Notes: generated by a model from the sequence alone, not told the origin. A DNA stretch of 64,000 nucleotides from Nitratireductor basaltis (GCF_000733725.1 NZ_JMQM01000001.1:496001-560000), one strand, 5' to 3'. Numbered from the stretch's first letter, positions 46,226 through 54,319 are shown. Translations and numbers: made by a program.

Positions 46226-46757
46226 CACGTCTGCCCGATCCTTCCTTTGCCTGTGGTCCATCCATCTGCGCACGCAGCTCGGGATTGACCATGGCCCTCA
46301 AGAATTTTTCTATCGCCTCGCGATCGGCGAAACCGGCTTCCTCAAGTGCCGCATGGATGCGGCGTGACTGAGGCAGGGCCAGTTCCAGCGCCAGGTCGTG
46401 TCCCTTCCGCGTTGGATAGAGCTTGCGCTGGCGGCGGTCGCGGGGGCCTTGAACCTGCACCACAAATCCCGTGTCGACAAGCTGCTTTAGTACGCGCGCA
46501 AGGCTCTGCTTGGTGATCCTCAACACCTCCAGCAATTCGGCAACCGTCAGCCCGGGCCGGCGGTTCACGAAGTGCAGGACGCGGTGATGCGCGCGGCCGA
46601 AACCATAGCTTGCCAAAATCGCGTCCGGGTCGGAAGTGAAGTCGCGATAGGCGTAAAACAAAAGCTCGATCAGCGTGAAGTCCAGATCGCTGTCGCCTTC
46701 GGTGGCAATATAGGCTTCAGGCGGGCTGTCGGCGGTTTTCGTCATCTTGATGTCCAT
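46212..46757 (-). CDS. MarR family transcriptional regulator
   Basis: 181 residues with the MarR winged-helix core: LTVAELLEVLRITKQSLARVLKQLV (recognition helix), DRRQRKLYPTRKGHDLA (wing) and a helical dimer arm. It has an N-terminal extension of about 30 residues. A 9-bp inverted repeat starts 10 bases upstream of the start codon and would suit autorepression. It is followed by the response regulator gene in the same operon, so MarR may control the two-component pair. Confidence 0.92.
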   Translation of the reverse strand: MDIKMTKTADSPPEAYIATEGDSDLDFTLIELLFYAYRDFTSDPDAILASYGFGRAHHRVLHFVNRRPGLTVAELLEVLRITKQSLARVLKQLVDTGFVVQVQGPRDRRQRKLYPTRKGHDLALELALPQSRRIHAALEEAGFADREAIEKFLRAMVNPELRAQMDGPQAKEGSGRRDESG

Positions 46758-46766
46758 GCTTCCGAT

Positions 46767-46791
46767 TTTATGTCAGCCATATTGACATAAA
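46767..46791. promoter_or_regulatory. Likely MarR operator
   Basis: TTTATGTCA (46767-46775) and TGACATAAA (46783-46791) form a perfect 9-bp inverted repeat with a 7-base spacer. It lies just upstream of the marR-like start and in the shared region with the divergent ilvE. It probably mediates autorepression. Confidence 0.6.
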
Positions 46792-46972
46792 TTTGGCGCA
46801 TTGATAATTTTTGATAACGTTTTCCGCATTTGGCGAACTTTTTTATTCGCTTTCGCGGTCAGAACAAAACATCCTGCAAGTGGATTTGCCAGCGCGGCTC
46901 AGGTGCTGGCATAGTCAGTTGTCACAGGTCACGCTGCAATTGGCGGGTGGAGCGCCCGCATGAGAGGTTAAA

Positions 46973-47866
46973 ATGGCATCGGTCCCCTTTGATCAGTTGG
47001 ACGGCTATATCTGGTTCAACGGCGATTTCGTGAAATGGGCGGATGCCAAGGTACATGTGCTGACCCACGGCCTTCACTATGCGAGTGCGGTTTTCGAGGG
47101 CGAGCGCGCCTATGGCGGCGAGATCTTCAAGCTGACCGAGCATACCGAGCGCCTGCATGAGAGCGCGCGTATTCTCGGTTTCGAGATCCCCTGGTCGGTT
47201 GCCGAGATCGACGATGCCTGCCGCGAGCTTCTCGTCAAGCAGGGGCTGGAAGACGCCTATGTCCGTCCGATTGCCTGGCGTGGCAGCGAGATGATGGGTG
47301 TTTCGGCACAGAAGAACCGCATCAATCTGGCAATCGCCATCTGGGAATGGCCGAGCTATTTCGATCCGGAGCAGCGCCTGAAGGGCATTCGCCTCGACAT
47401 GGCCGAATATTGCCGCCCCGATCCCCGCACGGCACCTTCGCGTTCGAAAGCTGCCGGCCTTTACATGATCTGCACGCTTTCCAAGCATGCGGCCGAAGCC
47501 AAGGGCTATACGGACGCGCTCATGCTCGATTGGCGCGGTCGCGTGGCCGAGGCTACCGGCGCCAATGTCTTCTTTGTCAAGGATGGCGCGCTGCATACGC
47601 CAACGCCCGACTGTTTCCTTGACGGAATCACGCGCCGCACCGTCATCGCGCTTGCCAAGCGCCGTGGTATCGAGGTTATCGAGCGCGCGATCATGCCCGA
47701 GGAGATGGAAGGCTTCGAGCAGTGCTTCCTCTGTGGCACGGCTGCGGAAGTGACCCCGGTTTCCGAGATCGGTCCGTACCGCTTCGAAGTTGGTGAAATC
47801 GCTCGTCTTTTGATGAATGACTATGCTGAGGAAGTGCGTCCGCGTCAGCGCATGGCGGCCGAATAG
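46973..47866 (+). CDS. ilvE: Branched-chain amino-acid aminotransferase
   Basis: 297 residues of the class IV PLP transaminase fold. The PLP lysine lies in SRSKAAGLYM, and further family blocks are VFEGERAYGG, DGITRRTVIALAKRRGIEV and FLCGTAAEVTPVSEIG. It interconverts Leu, Ile and Val with their keto acids, with glutamate as donor. D-amino-acid transaminase and aminodeoxychorismate lyase are relatives, but length and motifs fit IlvE. It is divergent from the MarR operon, sharing its control region. Confidence 0.9.
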   Translation: MASVPFDQLDGYIWFNGDFVKWADAKVHVLTHGLHYASAVFEGERAYGGEIFKLTEHTERLHESARILGFEIPWSVAEIDDACRELLVKQGLEDAYVRPIAWRGSEMMGVSAQKNRINLAIAIWEWPSYFDPEQRLKGIRLDMAEYCRPDPRTAPSRSKAAGLYMICTLSKHAAEAKGYTDALMLDWRGRVAEATGANVFFVKDGALHTPTPDCFLDGITRRTVIALAKRRGIEVIERAIMPEEMEGFEQCFLCGTAAEVTPVSEIGPYRFEVGEIARLLMNDYAEEVRPRQRMAAE

Positions 47867-47986
47867 GCCGCCTTCTGGCGCAACTCTTATGCGCGCATAA
47901 TTTGCAGCCTATTTGACTTCTGCGTGTAGTGTGGCTTCACATGTCGGTGCCGGCGGGTGAGTCGGTATTTGCATGAGGGAGCAGAT

Positions 47987-48262
47987 ATGGAAGCCTTACT
48001 TCCGATTATTGTTCAGGCAGTCACCGGTGTCATCGGTGGCGAAGCTGTTGGTGCTGTCGTCAAGAAAGCTGCGATGGGCCATGCGGCCAAGATCATCAGC
48101 GGCGTTGTTGGTGGTGTTGGCGGTGGTGCACTTCTGTCCGGTCTTGGCGGTGACGCTGGCGCGCTCTCGGGCCTGCTGGGTGACGCCATCGGCGGTGCTG
48201 CAGGCGGTGGCATTCTCACCGCGGTTGTCGGTGCCGTAATGGGCGCAATGAAGAAAGCATGA
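47987..48262 (+). CDS. Gly/Ala-rich hydrophobic small protein
   Basis: 91 residues from the ATG at 47987, with GAGGGAG upstream. It starts MEALLPIIVQAVTGVIGGEAVG and is dominated by Gly-xx-Gly-like small-residue patches (GVVGGVGGGALLSGLGGDAGALSGLLGDAIGGAAGGG), ending in MKKA. The repeated small residues suggest a membrane-associating or glycine-zipper helix. It is followed by a strong terminator, so it is probably transcribed alone. No family is recognised. Confidence 0.55.
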   Translation: MEALLPIIVQAVTGVIGGEAVGAVVKKAAMGHAAKIISGVVGGVGGGALLSGLGGDAGALSGLLGDAIGGAAGGGILTAVVGAVMGAMKKA

Positions 48263-48293
48263 GCTGACGCCAGCTTTTCTCACGGAATTTCAG

Positions 48294-48317
48294 CGGGCGG
48301 CTTGTGCCGCCCGTTTT
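48294..48317 (+). terminator. Terminator after the Gly-rich small gene
   Basis: CGGGCGGC (48294-48301) pairs with GCCGCCCG (48306-48313) around TTGT, followed by TTTTCTTTT. Confidence 0.9.
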
Positions 48318-48373
48318 CTTTTGCCACTCCCTTGGGTCAGGCAACATATCTGGCCAAGGCAAAAGGGATAGAC

Positions 48374-49027
48374 ATGGCAGGACAGCTTCAGGCCGCAATC
48401 ATACCGGTCACGCCATTCCAGCAGAATTGCACCTTGATGTTCGACAGCGAGGCCAAGCGCGGCGTTGTCATCGATCCTGGCGGCGATGTCGAGCAGATCG
48501 TCGAGGCCGTGCGCGAGACCGGCGTCACCGTCGAGGCCATCTGGCTGACCCATGGCCATATCGACCATGCCGGCGGTGCCATGGATCTGAAGGAGGCGCT
48601 CAGCGTCGATATCATCGGCCCCCATCGCGACGACACGCAGCTTCTGCAAAATCTGGAGCAGCAGGCGCAGATGTTCGGACTGCCGGGGAAGGTGCGCAAC
48701 TGCACGCCGGATCGCTTCCTGGAAGAAGGCGAGACCCTCTCCTTCGCAGGCCACGACTTTTCCGTCTTCCATTGTCCCGGCCACGCGCCCGGTCACGTGA
48801 TATTCTTCAACGAGGCGGCGCGTTTTGCGCATCTGGGCGACGTGCTTTTCAACGGGTCGATCGGGCGCACGGATCTTCCCGGCGGCGATCACGGGACGCT
48901 GCTTGCCTCCATTCGAGAAAAGGTCCTGCCACTCGGCGACGATGTCGGATTTCTGTGCGGGCACGGCCCCGGCAGCCGGATCGGTGACGAGCGACGCGGC
49001 AACCCGTTCCTGACGGGCATGGACTAG
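48374..49027 (+). CDS. MBL-fold metallo-hydrolase (glyoxalase II-like)
   Basis: 217 residues from the ATG at 48374; an upstream in-frame stretch from 48302 contains the terminator. The metal site is THGHIDHAGG with further ligands in FHCPGHAPGHV and AHLGDVLFNGSIGRTDLPGGD. It matches the YcbL/GloB-like family, which hydrolyses thioesters or similar substrates. No signal peptide. The specific substrate is not determined. Confidence 0.88.
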   Translation: MAGQLQAAIIPVTPFQQNCTLMFDSEAKRGVVIDPGGDVEQIVEAVRETGVTVEAIWLTHGHIDHAGGAMDLKEALSVDIIGPHRDDTQLLQNLEQQAQMFGLPGKVRNCTPDRFLEEGETLSFAGHDFSVFHCPGHAPGHVIFFNEAARFAHLGDVLFNGSIGRTDLPGGDHGTLLASIREKVLPLGDDVGFLCGHGPGSRIGDERRGNPFLTGMD

Positions 49028-49033
49028 TTAGAG

Positions 49034-49061
49034 AAAAGGGCGGCCCTGAAGCCGCCCCTTT
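49034..49061. terminator. Bidirectional terminator
   Basis: GGGCGGC (49038-49044) pairs with GCCGCCC (49051-49057), with AAAA before and CTTT after it, between the convergent MBL and BA14K genes. Confidence 0.8.
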
Positions 49062-49081
49062 GATCATCGTTGTAGCTTTCC

Positions 49082-49546
49082 TTACGGCTGGCAGAACCGC
49101 TGCTCGCCGCCATAGGTGGTGTAGGTGCCGGTGCGGGGATTGAAGCTGCGATAGCGGGCCTCGCAGGCGCGGTACCATTCCCGGCTCCAGGGCTCGTAGG
49201 ATGCATCGCGAACATCGCGCACGCGGTAGGTCGGTGCAGGCGGATAATAATCCGAACCCCGATAGGCCGGGCGATATTCATAGCTGCGATAGCCGGTGCT
49301 GTAGCCGCGCACAGGCGGGTCGATATAGCGTGGCTGCGAGGGCCTCTGCTGCGTCAGCATGCTTCCCGCGATCGCGCCCACTGCTAGCCCGGCGATGCCG
49401 GCGATGATCGCTGCATCATTGTCGCGCTCGACATGGTGGTGCTCGTGGTGATAGCGGCGCGAATGGGCCTCTGCACTGGTCGTTGCGGCCAAGGCGGTGG
49501 CGCCCACTGCAAGCCCGTAAAGGCTGTTTCTGAAAATGGTCTTCAT
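49082..49546 (-). CDS. BA14K family secreted protein
   Basis: 154 residues with a signal peptide (LYGLAVGATALAATTSAEA). A His-rich start and a hydrophobic IIAGIAGLAVGAIAGSML segment are followed by Tyr/Pro/Arg-rich repeats (YSTGYRSYEYRPAYRGSDYYPPAP) and the BA14K C-terminal signature WYRACEARYRSFNPRTGTYTTYGGEQRFC. BA14K is the Brucella immunoreactive lectin-like family restricted mainly to Rhizobiales. It is probably periplasmic or surface exposed. Confidence 0.88.
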   Translation of the reverse strand: MKTIFRNSLYGLAVGATALAATTSAEAHSRRYHHEHHHVERDNDAAIIAGIAGLAVGAIAGSMLTQQRPSQPRYIDPPVRGYSTGYRSYEYRPAYRGSDYYPPAPTYRVRDVRDASYEPWSREWYRACEARYRSFNPRTGTYTTYGGEQRFCQP

Positions 49547-49755
49547 TGTCCTGTTCTCCAGACATCACGCGGATCTTTCCGCGCCATGATGATGCTCACG
49601 CTAGCGGCGTCATCCTGAACGCTGCCTGAATGATTTGCGGCCTTTTCGTGGCCAGGGCGGCGCGCGAAAAGTTCCAGGGCAAATGCTCTCACTGTCGGCT
49701 GGAACGGGTCTGCCGCGTCCTTGAGCTTTGCCCGGACCAACAAGGAAGGCCTTTC

Positions 49756-50226
49756 ATGAAATCTGCACCCTTCATCTGGTTTGACCGCGACATGGAAGAG
49801 GCGCTGCGCTTCTATGTTTCACTCTTCGAGGATGCGCATATCGACTTTCTGAACGACCAGCCCATGCCGCCGGGCACTCCGCCCGAACAGCGCGTTCGCT
49901 TCGGGGGCTTCACGCTTCAAGGACAACAATATCTGGCCCTTCAGGCGCAGACGGATGAGGCGCTCAATCACCGCTTCTCGATCATGGTGTCCTGTGACAC
50001 GCAGCCGGAGATCGACAGGTTGTGGGATGCGCTGGGCGAGGGCGGAGTGTTCGAGCAATGTGGCTGGGTGCGCGATAGGTGGGGTCTGTCCTGGCAGATC
50101 GTCCCGCGTCGGCTTTTCGACCTGATGAACAGCGATGACCTGTCCGTGGTGGCGCGTGTGGGGCAGGCCATGCTGGGCATGGCCAGGCTGGAGATTGCGA
50201 AGCTCGAAGCAGCAGCGCGCGACTGA
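49756..50226 (+). CDS. VOC / PhnB-like protein
   Basis: 156 residues from the ATG at 49756, with AAGGAAGG upstream; the frame opens at 49630. It has the PhnB-type core (APFIWFDRDMEEALRFYVSLFEDAHIDFLND) and the WGLSWQIVPRRLFDLM block of the COG2764/COG3865 group. These are single VOC-fold proteins whose substrates are unknown. It is monocistronic and ends at a bidirectional terminator. Confidence 0.85.
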   Translation: MKSAPFIWFDRDMEEALRFYVSLFEDAHIDFLNDQPMPPGTPPEQRVRFGGFTLQGQQYLALQAQTDEALNHRFSIMVSCDTQPEIDRLWDALGEGGVFEQCGWVRDRWGLSWQIVPRRLFDLMNSDDLSVVARVGQAMLGMARLEIAKLEAAARD

Positions 50227-50246
50227 GCATAATCGCATTTACGAAA

Positions 50247-50271
50247 AAGGACGGGCCGAACACCCGTCCTT
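50247..50271. terminator. Bidirectional terminator, VOC / csp
   Basis: AAGGACGGG (50247-50255) pairs with CCCGTCCTT (50263-50271) with an A-run before it. It ends the cold-shock transcript (minus) and could also serve the VOC gene. Confidence 0.85.
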
Positions 50272-50307
50272 CTGGACCGCTGCCAGCTGGCTGCGATTGT
50301 GGGACTT

Positions 50308-50520
50308 TCAGCCGATCTGAAGATTGACGGCCTTCGGACCCTTGCCGCGCTTGTCCGGCTCGGTGTCGAAGGTCACTTTCTGCCCGTCTTCCAGACCCGG
50401 CAGACCGGAGGCCTGAACCGCGGAAATATGCACGAAGACATCATTGCCGCCCTCTTCGGGGGTAATGAAGCCGAAGCCCTTGCTGTGGTTGAAGAATTTG
50501 ACGGTACCGCTATTCGACAT
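50308..50520 (-). CDS. Cold-shock protein (CspA family) 1
   Basis: 70 residues from the ATG at 50520; the frame opens at 50577. RNP motifs are KGFGFI and DVFVHI, and the protein is a single cold-shock domain ([22 protein letters not shown]). It binds single-stranded RNA or DNA and melts RNA structure. It is 70-75% similar by eye to the second copy 450 bases upstream, a tandem duplication. Its long 5' leader holds the hairpin at 50718-50746. Confidence 0.95.
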   Translation of the reverse strand: MSNSGTVKFFNHSKGFGFITPEEGGNDVFVHISAVQASGLPGLEDGQKVTFDTEPDKRGKGPKAVNLQIG

Positions 50521-50717
50521 GGGGAATGTCCTTTCTCCCGACTTCCATGCTGATTTCGGAAAGTGTGTTTTATGCACCCTTCCGGTTCCGATCCTTTACT
50601 GGGGGAGAAGAAACAGTCAGCTTTCGAGCTTTTGGGCTCCGTCGTCCGCGCCTTTGCAGGTCTGTAAGTCCGACTTCCCGGTTGCCGTTGTGCGATCTTG
50701 TCCCGGGGCATGCTATT

Positions 50718-50746
50718 CCAGTCTCCGGGCCGGCAAATGCCCGAAC
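50718..50746 (-). promoter_or_regulatory. Conserved 5'UTR hairpin of csp gene 1
   Basis: On the minus strand GTTCGGG, a 10-base loop with TTG at positions 4-6, then CCCGGA-GACTGG. The same hairpin and flank occur upstream of the second csp gene, at 51293-51321. It starts about 198 bases before the start codon, so a long structured cold-shock leader is indicated. Confidence 0.6.
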
Positions 50747-50903
50747 GGTGCGAAGCTTTCCAGATTTTTTCCGAAGCGGCAAGCGAAAGTTTCATGACGG
50801 GATGCAATTGCAATTGATCCGCGCTAATCAATGCTTACCATCTGAATATGTGGAGGCTTTCCGGTGCATTCTTACGTTGGGTAAGGAAGGCCTTTCAGAA
50901 AAG

Positions 50904-50928
50904 AAAAAGCGCCGGCAATACCGGCGCT
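50904..50928 (-). terminator. Terminator of csp gene 2
   Basis: AGCGCCGG (50908-50915) pairs with CCGGCGCT (50921-50928), and the minus strand continues into a T-run (AAAAA at 50904-50908 on the plus strand). Confidence 0.9.
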
Positions 50929-50971
50929 CTTCCATCAATTCATCTGTCAGCCGGTGAAGGCTGAAAAAACC

Positions 50972-51184
50972 TTAGACCTCAGCCAGGTTCACTGCCTTCG
51001 GGCCCTTGCCCATGCGGTCTTCTTCGGTGTCGAAGGAAACCTTCTGGCCGTCGGCGAGGCCCTGCATGCCGGAACGCTCAACAGCGGAAATGTGAACGAA
51101 CACGTCCTTCGCGCCGTTGTCAGGCGTGATGAAGCCGAAGCCCTTGGTGGAATTGAAAAACTTGACGGTGCCAGTCTGAGCCAT
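50972..51184 (-). CDS. Cold-shock protein (CspA family) 2
   Basis: 70 residues from the ATG at 51184; the frame opens at 51358. Starts [19 protein letters not shown] and has DVFVHI; ends KAVNLAEV. A single cold-shock domain, paralogous to the gene 450 bases downstream. Its leader carries the same hairpin, 109 bases upstream of the start, and a strong terminator follows, so each gene is an independent transcript. Confidence 0.95.
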   Translation of the reverse strand: MAQTGTVKFFNSTKGFGFITPDNGAKDVFVHISAVERSGMQGLADGQKVSFDTEEDRMGKGPKAVNLAEV

Positions 51185-51292
51185 GGGGAAACTCCTTTTC
51201 CCATTAGTATTTGCGTCTGCGCACTGCGCGCAGGTTCGCGGTCGTCGAGAGCTTACGATGTCGGGGAAAGGGGTCGTCCAATAAAAACTCTT

Positions 51293-51321
51293 CCAGTCTC
51301 CGGGTCTGCAATCACCCGAAC
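51293..51321 (-). promoter_or_regulatory. Conserved 5'UTR hairpin of csp gene 2
   Basis: Same hairpin as at 50718-50746: GTTCGGG, a 10-base loop with TTG at positions 4-6, CCCGGA and GACTGG. It is 109 bases before the start codon. Sequence outside the element differs between the two leaders. Confidence 0.6.
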
Positions 51322-51389
51322 AGGCGCGGACCATGACACGGATATGTGTCATTAGCAAGACAGGCAGGTTTCGGACTTGGCGTGGCGCC

Positions 51390-51824
51390 TCAATCCGGCG
51401 CCTTGCCCGTCAGAAACGAGGTTGAAAAATCGGTATTGGCGACCTCGGTGCACAATCTGATCCATTGGCACCCCAGGCAGGCCTTTCTTGTCCTGCCCGC
51501 CTGAAAGTTGTCGCGCAGGCGGTGGATCATCCGGTGGTTGAGTCTGGCCTGGCGGCCGGGTTCTATGTTGAGGTTCAGTGCGCGGCTCAGGGAGTGAGCG
51601 GCGGCGCGGTCACGCTCCAGCACGCTTTCGCGCATGCAGTGGGGCTTGTCATGGGACAGCAGCGGGGCGCAGATGTCGTCGGGCCCCTCGACGATGAGTA
51701 CGGGTTCGCCTTCGTTCAGCCTTGCGATGGTCGTGTCCATGTTGCGGATGAATTCGCGGCTATAGCCGTGGCCGACATAGGTCAGCGTGCACAGCAGGTG
51801 GTGTGGGCGAAGCCGGATTGTCAT
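51390..51824 (-). CDS. DUF1284 domain protein
   Basis: 144 residues from the ATG at 51824. It starts [21 protein letters not shown] and has a Cys-rich design with [15 protein letters not shown] and [14 protein letters not shown], suggesting a metal or Fe-S site. These features match the DUF1284 family. It is downstream of bioY on the same strand (71-base gap). The function is unknown; a biotin link is only positional. Confidence 0.8.
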   Translation of the reverse strand: MTIRLRPHHLLCTLTYVGHGYSREFIRNMDTTIARLNEGEPVLIVEGPDDICAPLLSHDKPHCMRESVLERDRAAAHSLSRALNLNIEPGRQARLNHRMIHRLRDNFQAGRTRKACLGCQWIRLCTEVANTDFSTSFLTGKAPD

Positions 51825-51895
51825 GGGCGCGTTTCGTCTCGGCAGGGTAGGGCGGCCAGCGCCTTTTTTCAGCAGGCGCTGGCGCAGATCAGAGA

Positions 51896-52474
51896 TCAGC
51901 GCTTCTTGCGCATCCATCCGCGGTCAAGCGCCACAAGGCTGGCTGCGCCGAGGGCGGATTTCAAAGCACCGCCGAGGATGAATGGCGTCACGCCCAGTGT
52001 CACGGCCTTCTCGAGCCCGATCAGTCCTGCAAGCCATGCACCGCCGAGCGCGAGGCAAAGCAGGTTGGCTGCCAGCATGGATGTGAAAGCCAGCATTGGA
52101 CGCTGATGGTTCCAGCCGCGTTCGGCAAACCATCCCACCAGCAATGCCATCAGAGGAAAGGCTGCGAGATATCCGCCGGTCGGGCCTGCAAAATGGGCCA
52201 GTCCGCCTGCGCCGCCTGCAAGAACGGGCAGTCCGATCATCGCCTGGCCAAGCCATGCAAGCACAGTAAGTGTGCCCAGCCTTGCACCATAGAGCGCACC
52301 GACCATGCAGATCGCAAAAGTCTGCATCGTGATCGGTACCGGCACCATAGGCACCTCGATGCGCGAGGCCACGGCCAGCCCGATCGTGCCGAACAGAACT
52401 GCGCTTGCCTTGTAGGCAAGCGAGCGCTCCTCAAGTCGAAGGGGGCTGAAGGCGGGGGTGGCAATTTCTGTCAT
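51896..52474 (-). CDS. bioY: Biotin transporter BioY
   Basis: 192 residues from the ATG at 52474, which has AGAGGAT upstream. Six membrane helices fit the S component of the biotin ECF/BioY family, with the conserved block VPMVPVPITMQTFAICMVGALYG and LAHFAGPTGGYLAAFP. It takes up biotin, alone or with BioMN. A BioR-like site (52491-52500) lies just upstream, so expression should follow biotin status. Confidence 0.95.
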   Translation of the reverse strand: MTEIATPAFSPLRLEERSLAYKASAVLFGTIGLAVASRIEVPMVPVPITMQTFAICMVGALYGARLGTLTVLAWLGQAMIGLPVLAGGAGGLAHFAGPTGGYLAAFPLMALLVGWFAERGWNHQRPMLAFTSMLAANLLCLALGGAWLAGLIGLEKAVTLGVTPFILGGALKSALGAASLVALDRGWMRKKR

Positions 52475-52490
52475 TTCGATCCTCTTAGAA

Positions 52491-52500
52491 GTATAGATAA
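52491..52500 (-). promoter_or_regulatory. BioR-binding site upstream of bioY
   Basis: On the minus strand TTATCTATAC, 9 of 10 matches to the reported alphaproteobacterial BioR box TTATCTATAA. It is 16 bases before the start codon, within the presumed leader. Confidence 0.7.
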
Positions 52501-52612
52501 TTTGGTGATTCCATTGATTATTAGTGCGCAAGCGGAGGATTGATGCAAGGGGCGCTGTGGAAAGTCGGCAGTCGGTGGTGCAGGAAGGAGTGTGAATGGT
52601 CGCGCTCCTTCG

Positions 52613-52663
52613 CGCCCCCCTCTGTCCTGCCGGACATCTGCCCAGGGGTGGGGAGATTGGCTG
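52613..52663. repeat. Dispersed palindromic repeat, single copy
   Basis: CCCCCCTCTGTCCTGCCGGA followed by CATCTGCCCAG and GGGGAGATTGGC matches, with small changes, the repeat units at 57.3-57.9 kb. It lies in the gene-free stretch 52501-52994 upstream of bioY, where no other credible gene was found. Confidence 0.75.
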
Positions 52664-52817
52664 GCACGAAAGTGTCGCCTCTCCTTGCGGATAGGGGCCG
52701 ACATGGCCGCCCTTGTGGTGCGTGAGTAGCGCATTGACCCCAGTTCAAGACAAAGCAAGCGAATTGGCTTTGTCAGCGTCAAAACACGCGGAGCGCAGCC
52801 CGGAAGGGCAGAGGCAA

Positions 52818-52846
52818 CTCTTGAAACAGACCGCGAATTTCAAGAG
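52818..52846. terminator. Hairpin between bioR and bioY
   Basis: CTCTTGAAA (52818-52826) pairs with TTTCAAGAG (52838-52846) over an 11-base loop. There is no T-run, so it is a hairpin of uncertain role, possibly ending the bioR transcript. Confidence 0.45.
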
Positions 52847-52994
52847 CCACGGCATCATCCAGCCGAGTGTAGCGAGAGCCGGGACCTGTTGAGAAGCGCG
52901 GCCGGTCTGGGCAGATGGAGCTGGCGGCGCGGGCAGGTGGGGCGAGGGCCGGGCCGTGCTCTTCGCGGGTCCGCCGATGAAGCCCGGACAGCCA

Positions 52995-53660
52995 CTAACC
53001 CGGCATGAGGAAGAGCGAAGACGTCTGCCGGCCGGAGCTTTCCACCGGTTTGTGGCTGACGCGGCGTACATGGCGGGCAAGCGCTTCGGCTGCCGCATCC
53101 ACTTCGCCGCGGCGCAGGTGATGCAGGATGGTCCGATGATCGCGATCCGTGCGCGGCTCCCATTCGCTACGCCATGCGGAGAAGAGAAAATGCGCGCTGG
53201 CGGCATGAAGATCGTCGATCGCGGCCATCAGCCGCGGCATCTTGCAGGGTGCTAGGATCGTGCGGTGGAAGCGGCGATTGGCGTCTTCCCACGCCACCAC
53301 GTCGGCTGCCTTGTCGCCTGCGAGCGTTGCCGCCTCGGCCTCGGCCAATATGGCGGATGTGAGATGCGGTGCGGCCTCGCGCAGCGCCAGTGCTTCCAGG
53401 GCTGCGCGCATTTCGGCCACTTCGCGCACCCGCTCCTGGCTGAAGCTGGCAACGCGCACCCCGCGCCTGGGTTCGCTTTCCGCAAGCCCCTGCGCCTCCA
53501 GCAGGCGGAAGGCCTCACGCACGGGCACATGGCTTGCACCGAATTCCTCGGCGAGATGGTCCTGGCGCAGACGCTCGCCAGCGGCCAGGTCACCGGAAAT
53601 GATCCTCTGGGAAAGCACCCGTGCGATGCGGGCGGCAACAGTCTCTTTGCGCGGGCTCAT
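52995..53660 (-). CDS. bioR: GntR-family biotin regulator BioR
   Basis: 221 residues from the ATG at 53660; the frame runs on upstream but the family starts MSPRKETVAARIARVLSQR. The N-terminal GntR winged helix (LAAGERLRQDHLAEEFGASHVPVREAFRLLEAQGL) is followed by an FCD-type C-terminal helical domain. The call rests on its family, its nearness to bioY and BioR boxes before both. It represses biotin genes in Agrobacterium and Brucella. No bio synthesis gene is in the window. Confidence 0.88.
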   Translation of the reverse strand: MSPRKETVAARIARVLSQRIISGDLAAGERLRQDHLAEEFGASHVPVREAFRLLEAQGLAESEPRRGVRVASFSQERVREVAEMRAALEALALREAAPHLTSAILAEAEAATLAGDKAADVVAWEDANRRFHRTILAPCKMPRLMAAIDDLHAASAHFLFSAWRSEWEPRTDRDHRTILHHLRRGEVDAAAEALARHVRRVSHKPVESSGRQTSSLFLMPG

Positions 53661-53663
53661 GAA

Positions 53664-53673
53664 TTGTAGATAA
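53664..53673 (-). promoter_or_regulatory. BioR-binding site overlapping the bioR promoter
   Basis: On the minus strand TTATCTACAA, 9 of 10 to the BioR consensus. It overlaps a probable -10 (TATCTA, 53667-53672), 17 bases from TCGACA (53690-53695), so BioR bound here would block its own promoter. Confidence 0.65.
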
Positions 53674-53788
53674 TTTGGGCGAGGCCAGGTGTCGAGCCGC
53701 AATTTTGCCAAGGCGTGCAACCGTATCGTCCTTCTGCGGGTTTTCGGGATCTCGACGGTGGTCACCGCGTGAAAGGGAGGGTTGCGCG

Positions 53789-54319
53789 ATGCGCGAGCTT
53801 TATCTGCTGAGACATGCCAAATCGAGCTGGGATGATCCCGCCCTTGCCGACCACGACCGCCCGCTGTCCGGTCGGGGTGAACGTGCGGCGCCACTGATGG
53901 GCCGATACATGGCCGAGCAGGGCCTCTTCCCCGACCATGTTCTGGTCTCTCCCGCCAGGCGCACGCGCCGGACGTGGAAGCTCTTGGCTTCGGAGCTGGG
54001 CCAGGGTTATTCCGAAGCCGAGTTCCACGACGACATCTACAATGCATCCGCCGACCGGCTGCTTACGCTTCTGCGCCAGGTGCCGGATGATGTCGCGCGC
54101 GTCCTGCTTGTCGGGCACAATCCGGGACTTGAGGACCTCGCTTCGAGCCTGGCGGATGAAGATTCCGATGCGGATGCAGCAGCGCGCATGCGCGAGAAAT
54201 ATCCGACGGCAGCACTGGCCTGCTTCGAGGTTCAGGAGCAATGGAGCGCGCTTGATCACGGCACGGCCTGCCTCACGCGCTTCGTCGTTCCCCGCGCGCT
54301 GGAGATGGATGCGGAGTAA
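53789..54319 (+). CDS. SixA-like histidine phosphatase
   Basis: 176 residues from the ATG at 53789, which has GGGAGG upstream. The catalytic RHxx motif is LYLLRHAKSSWDDP, and HNPGLEDLAS carries the second His. It is a small branch-2-type histidine phosphatase of the SixA/phosphoglycerate mutase family. It is divergent from bioR. The substrate is unknown. Confidence 0.88.
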   Translation: MRELYLLRHAKSSWDDPALADHDRPLSGRGERAAPLMGRYMAEQGLFPDHVLVSPARRTRRTWKLLASELGQGYSEAEFHDDIYNASADRLLTLLRQVPDDVARVLLVGHNPGLEDLASSLADEDSDADAAARMREKYPTAALACFEVQEQWSALDHGTACLTRFVVPRALEMDAE

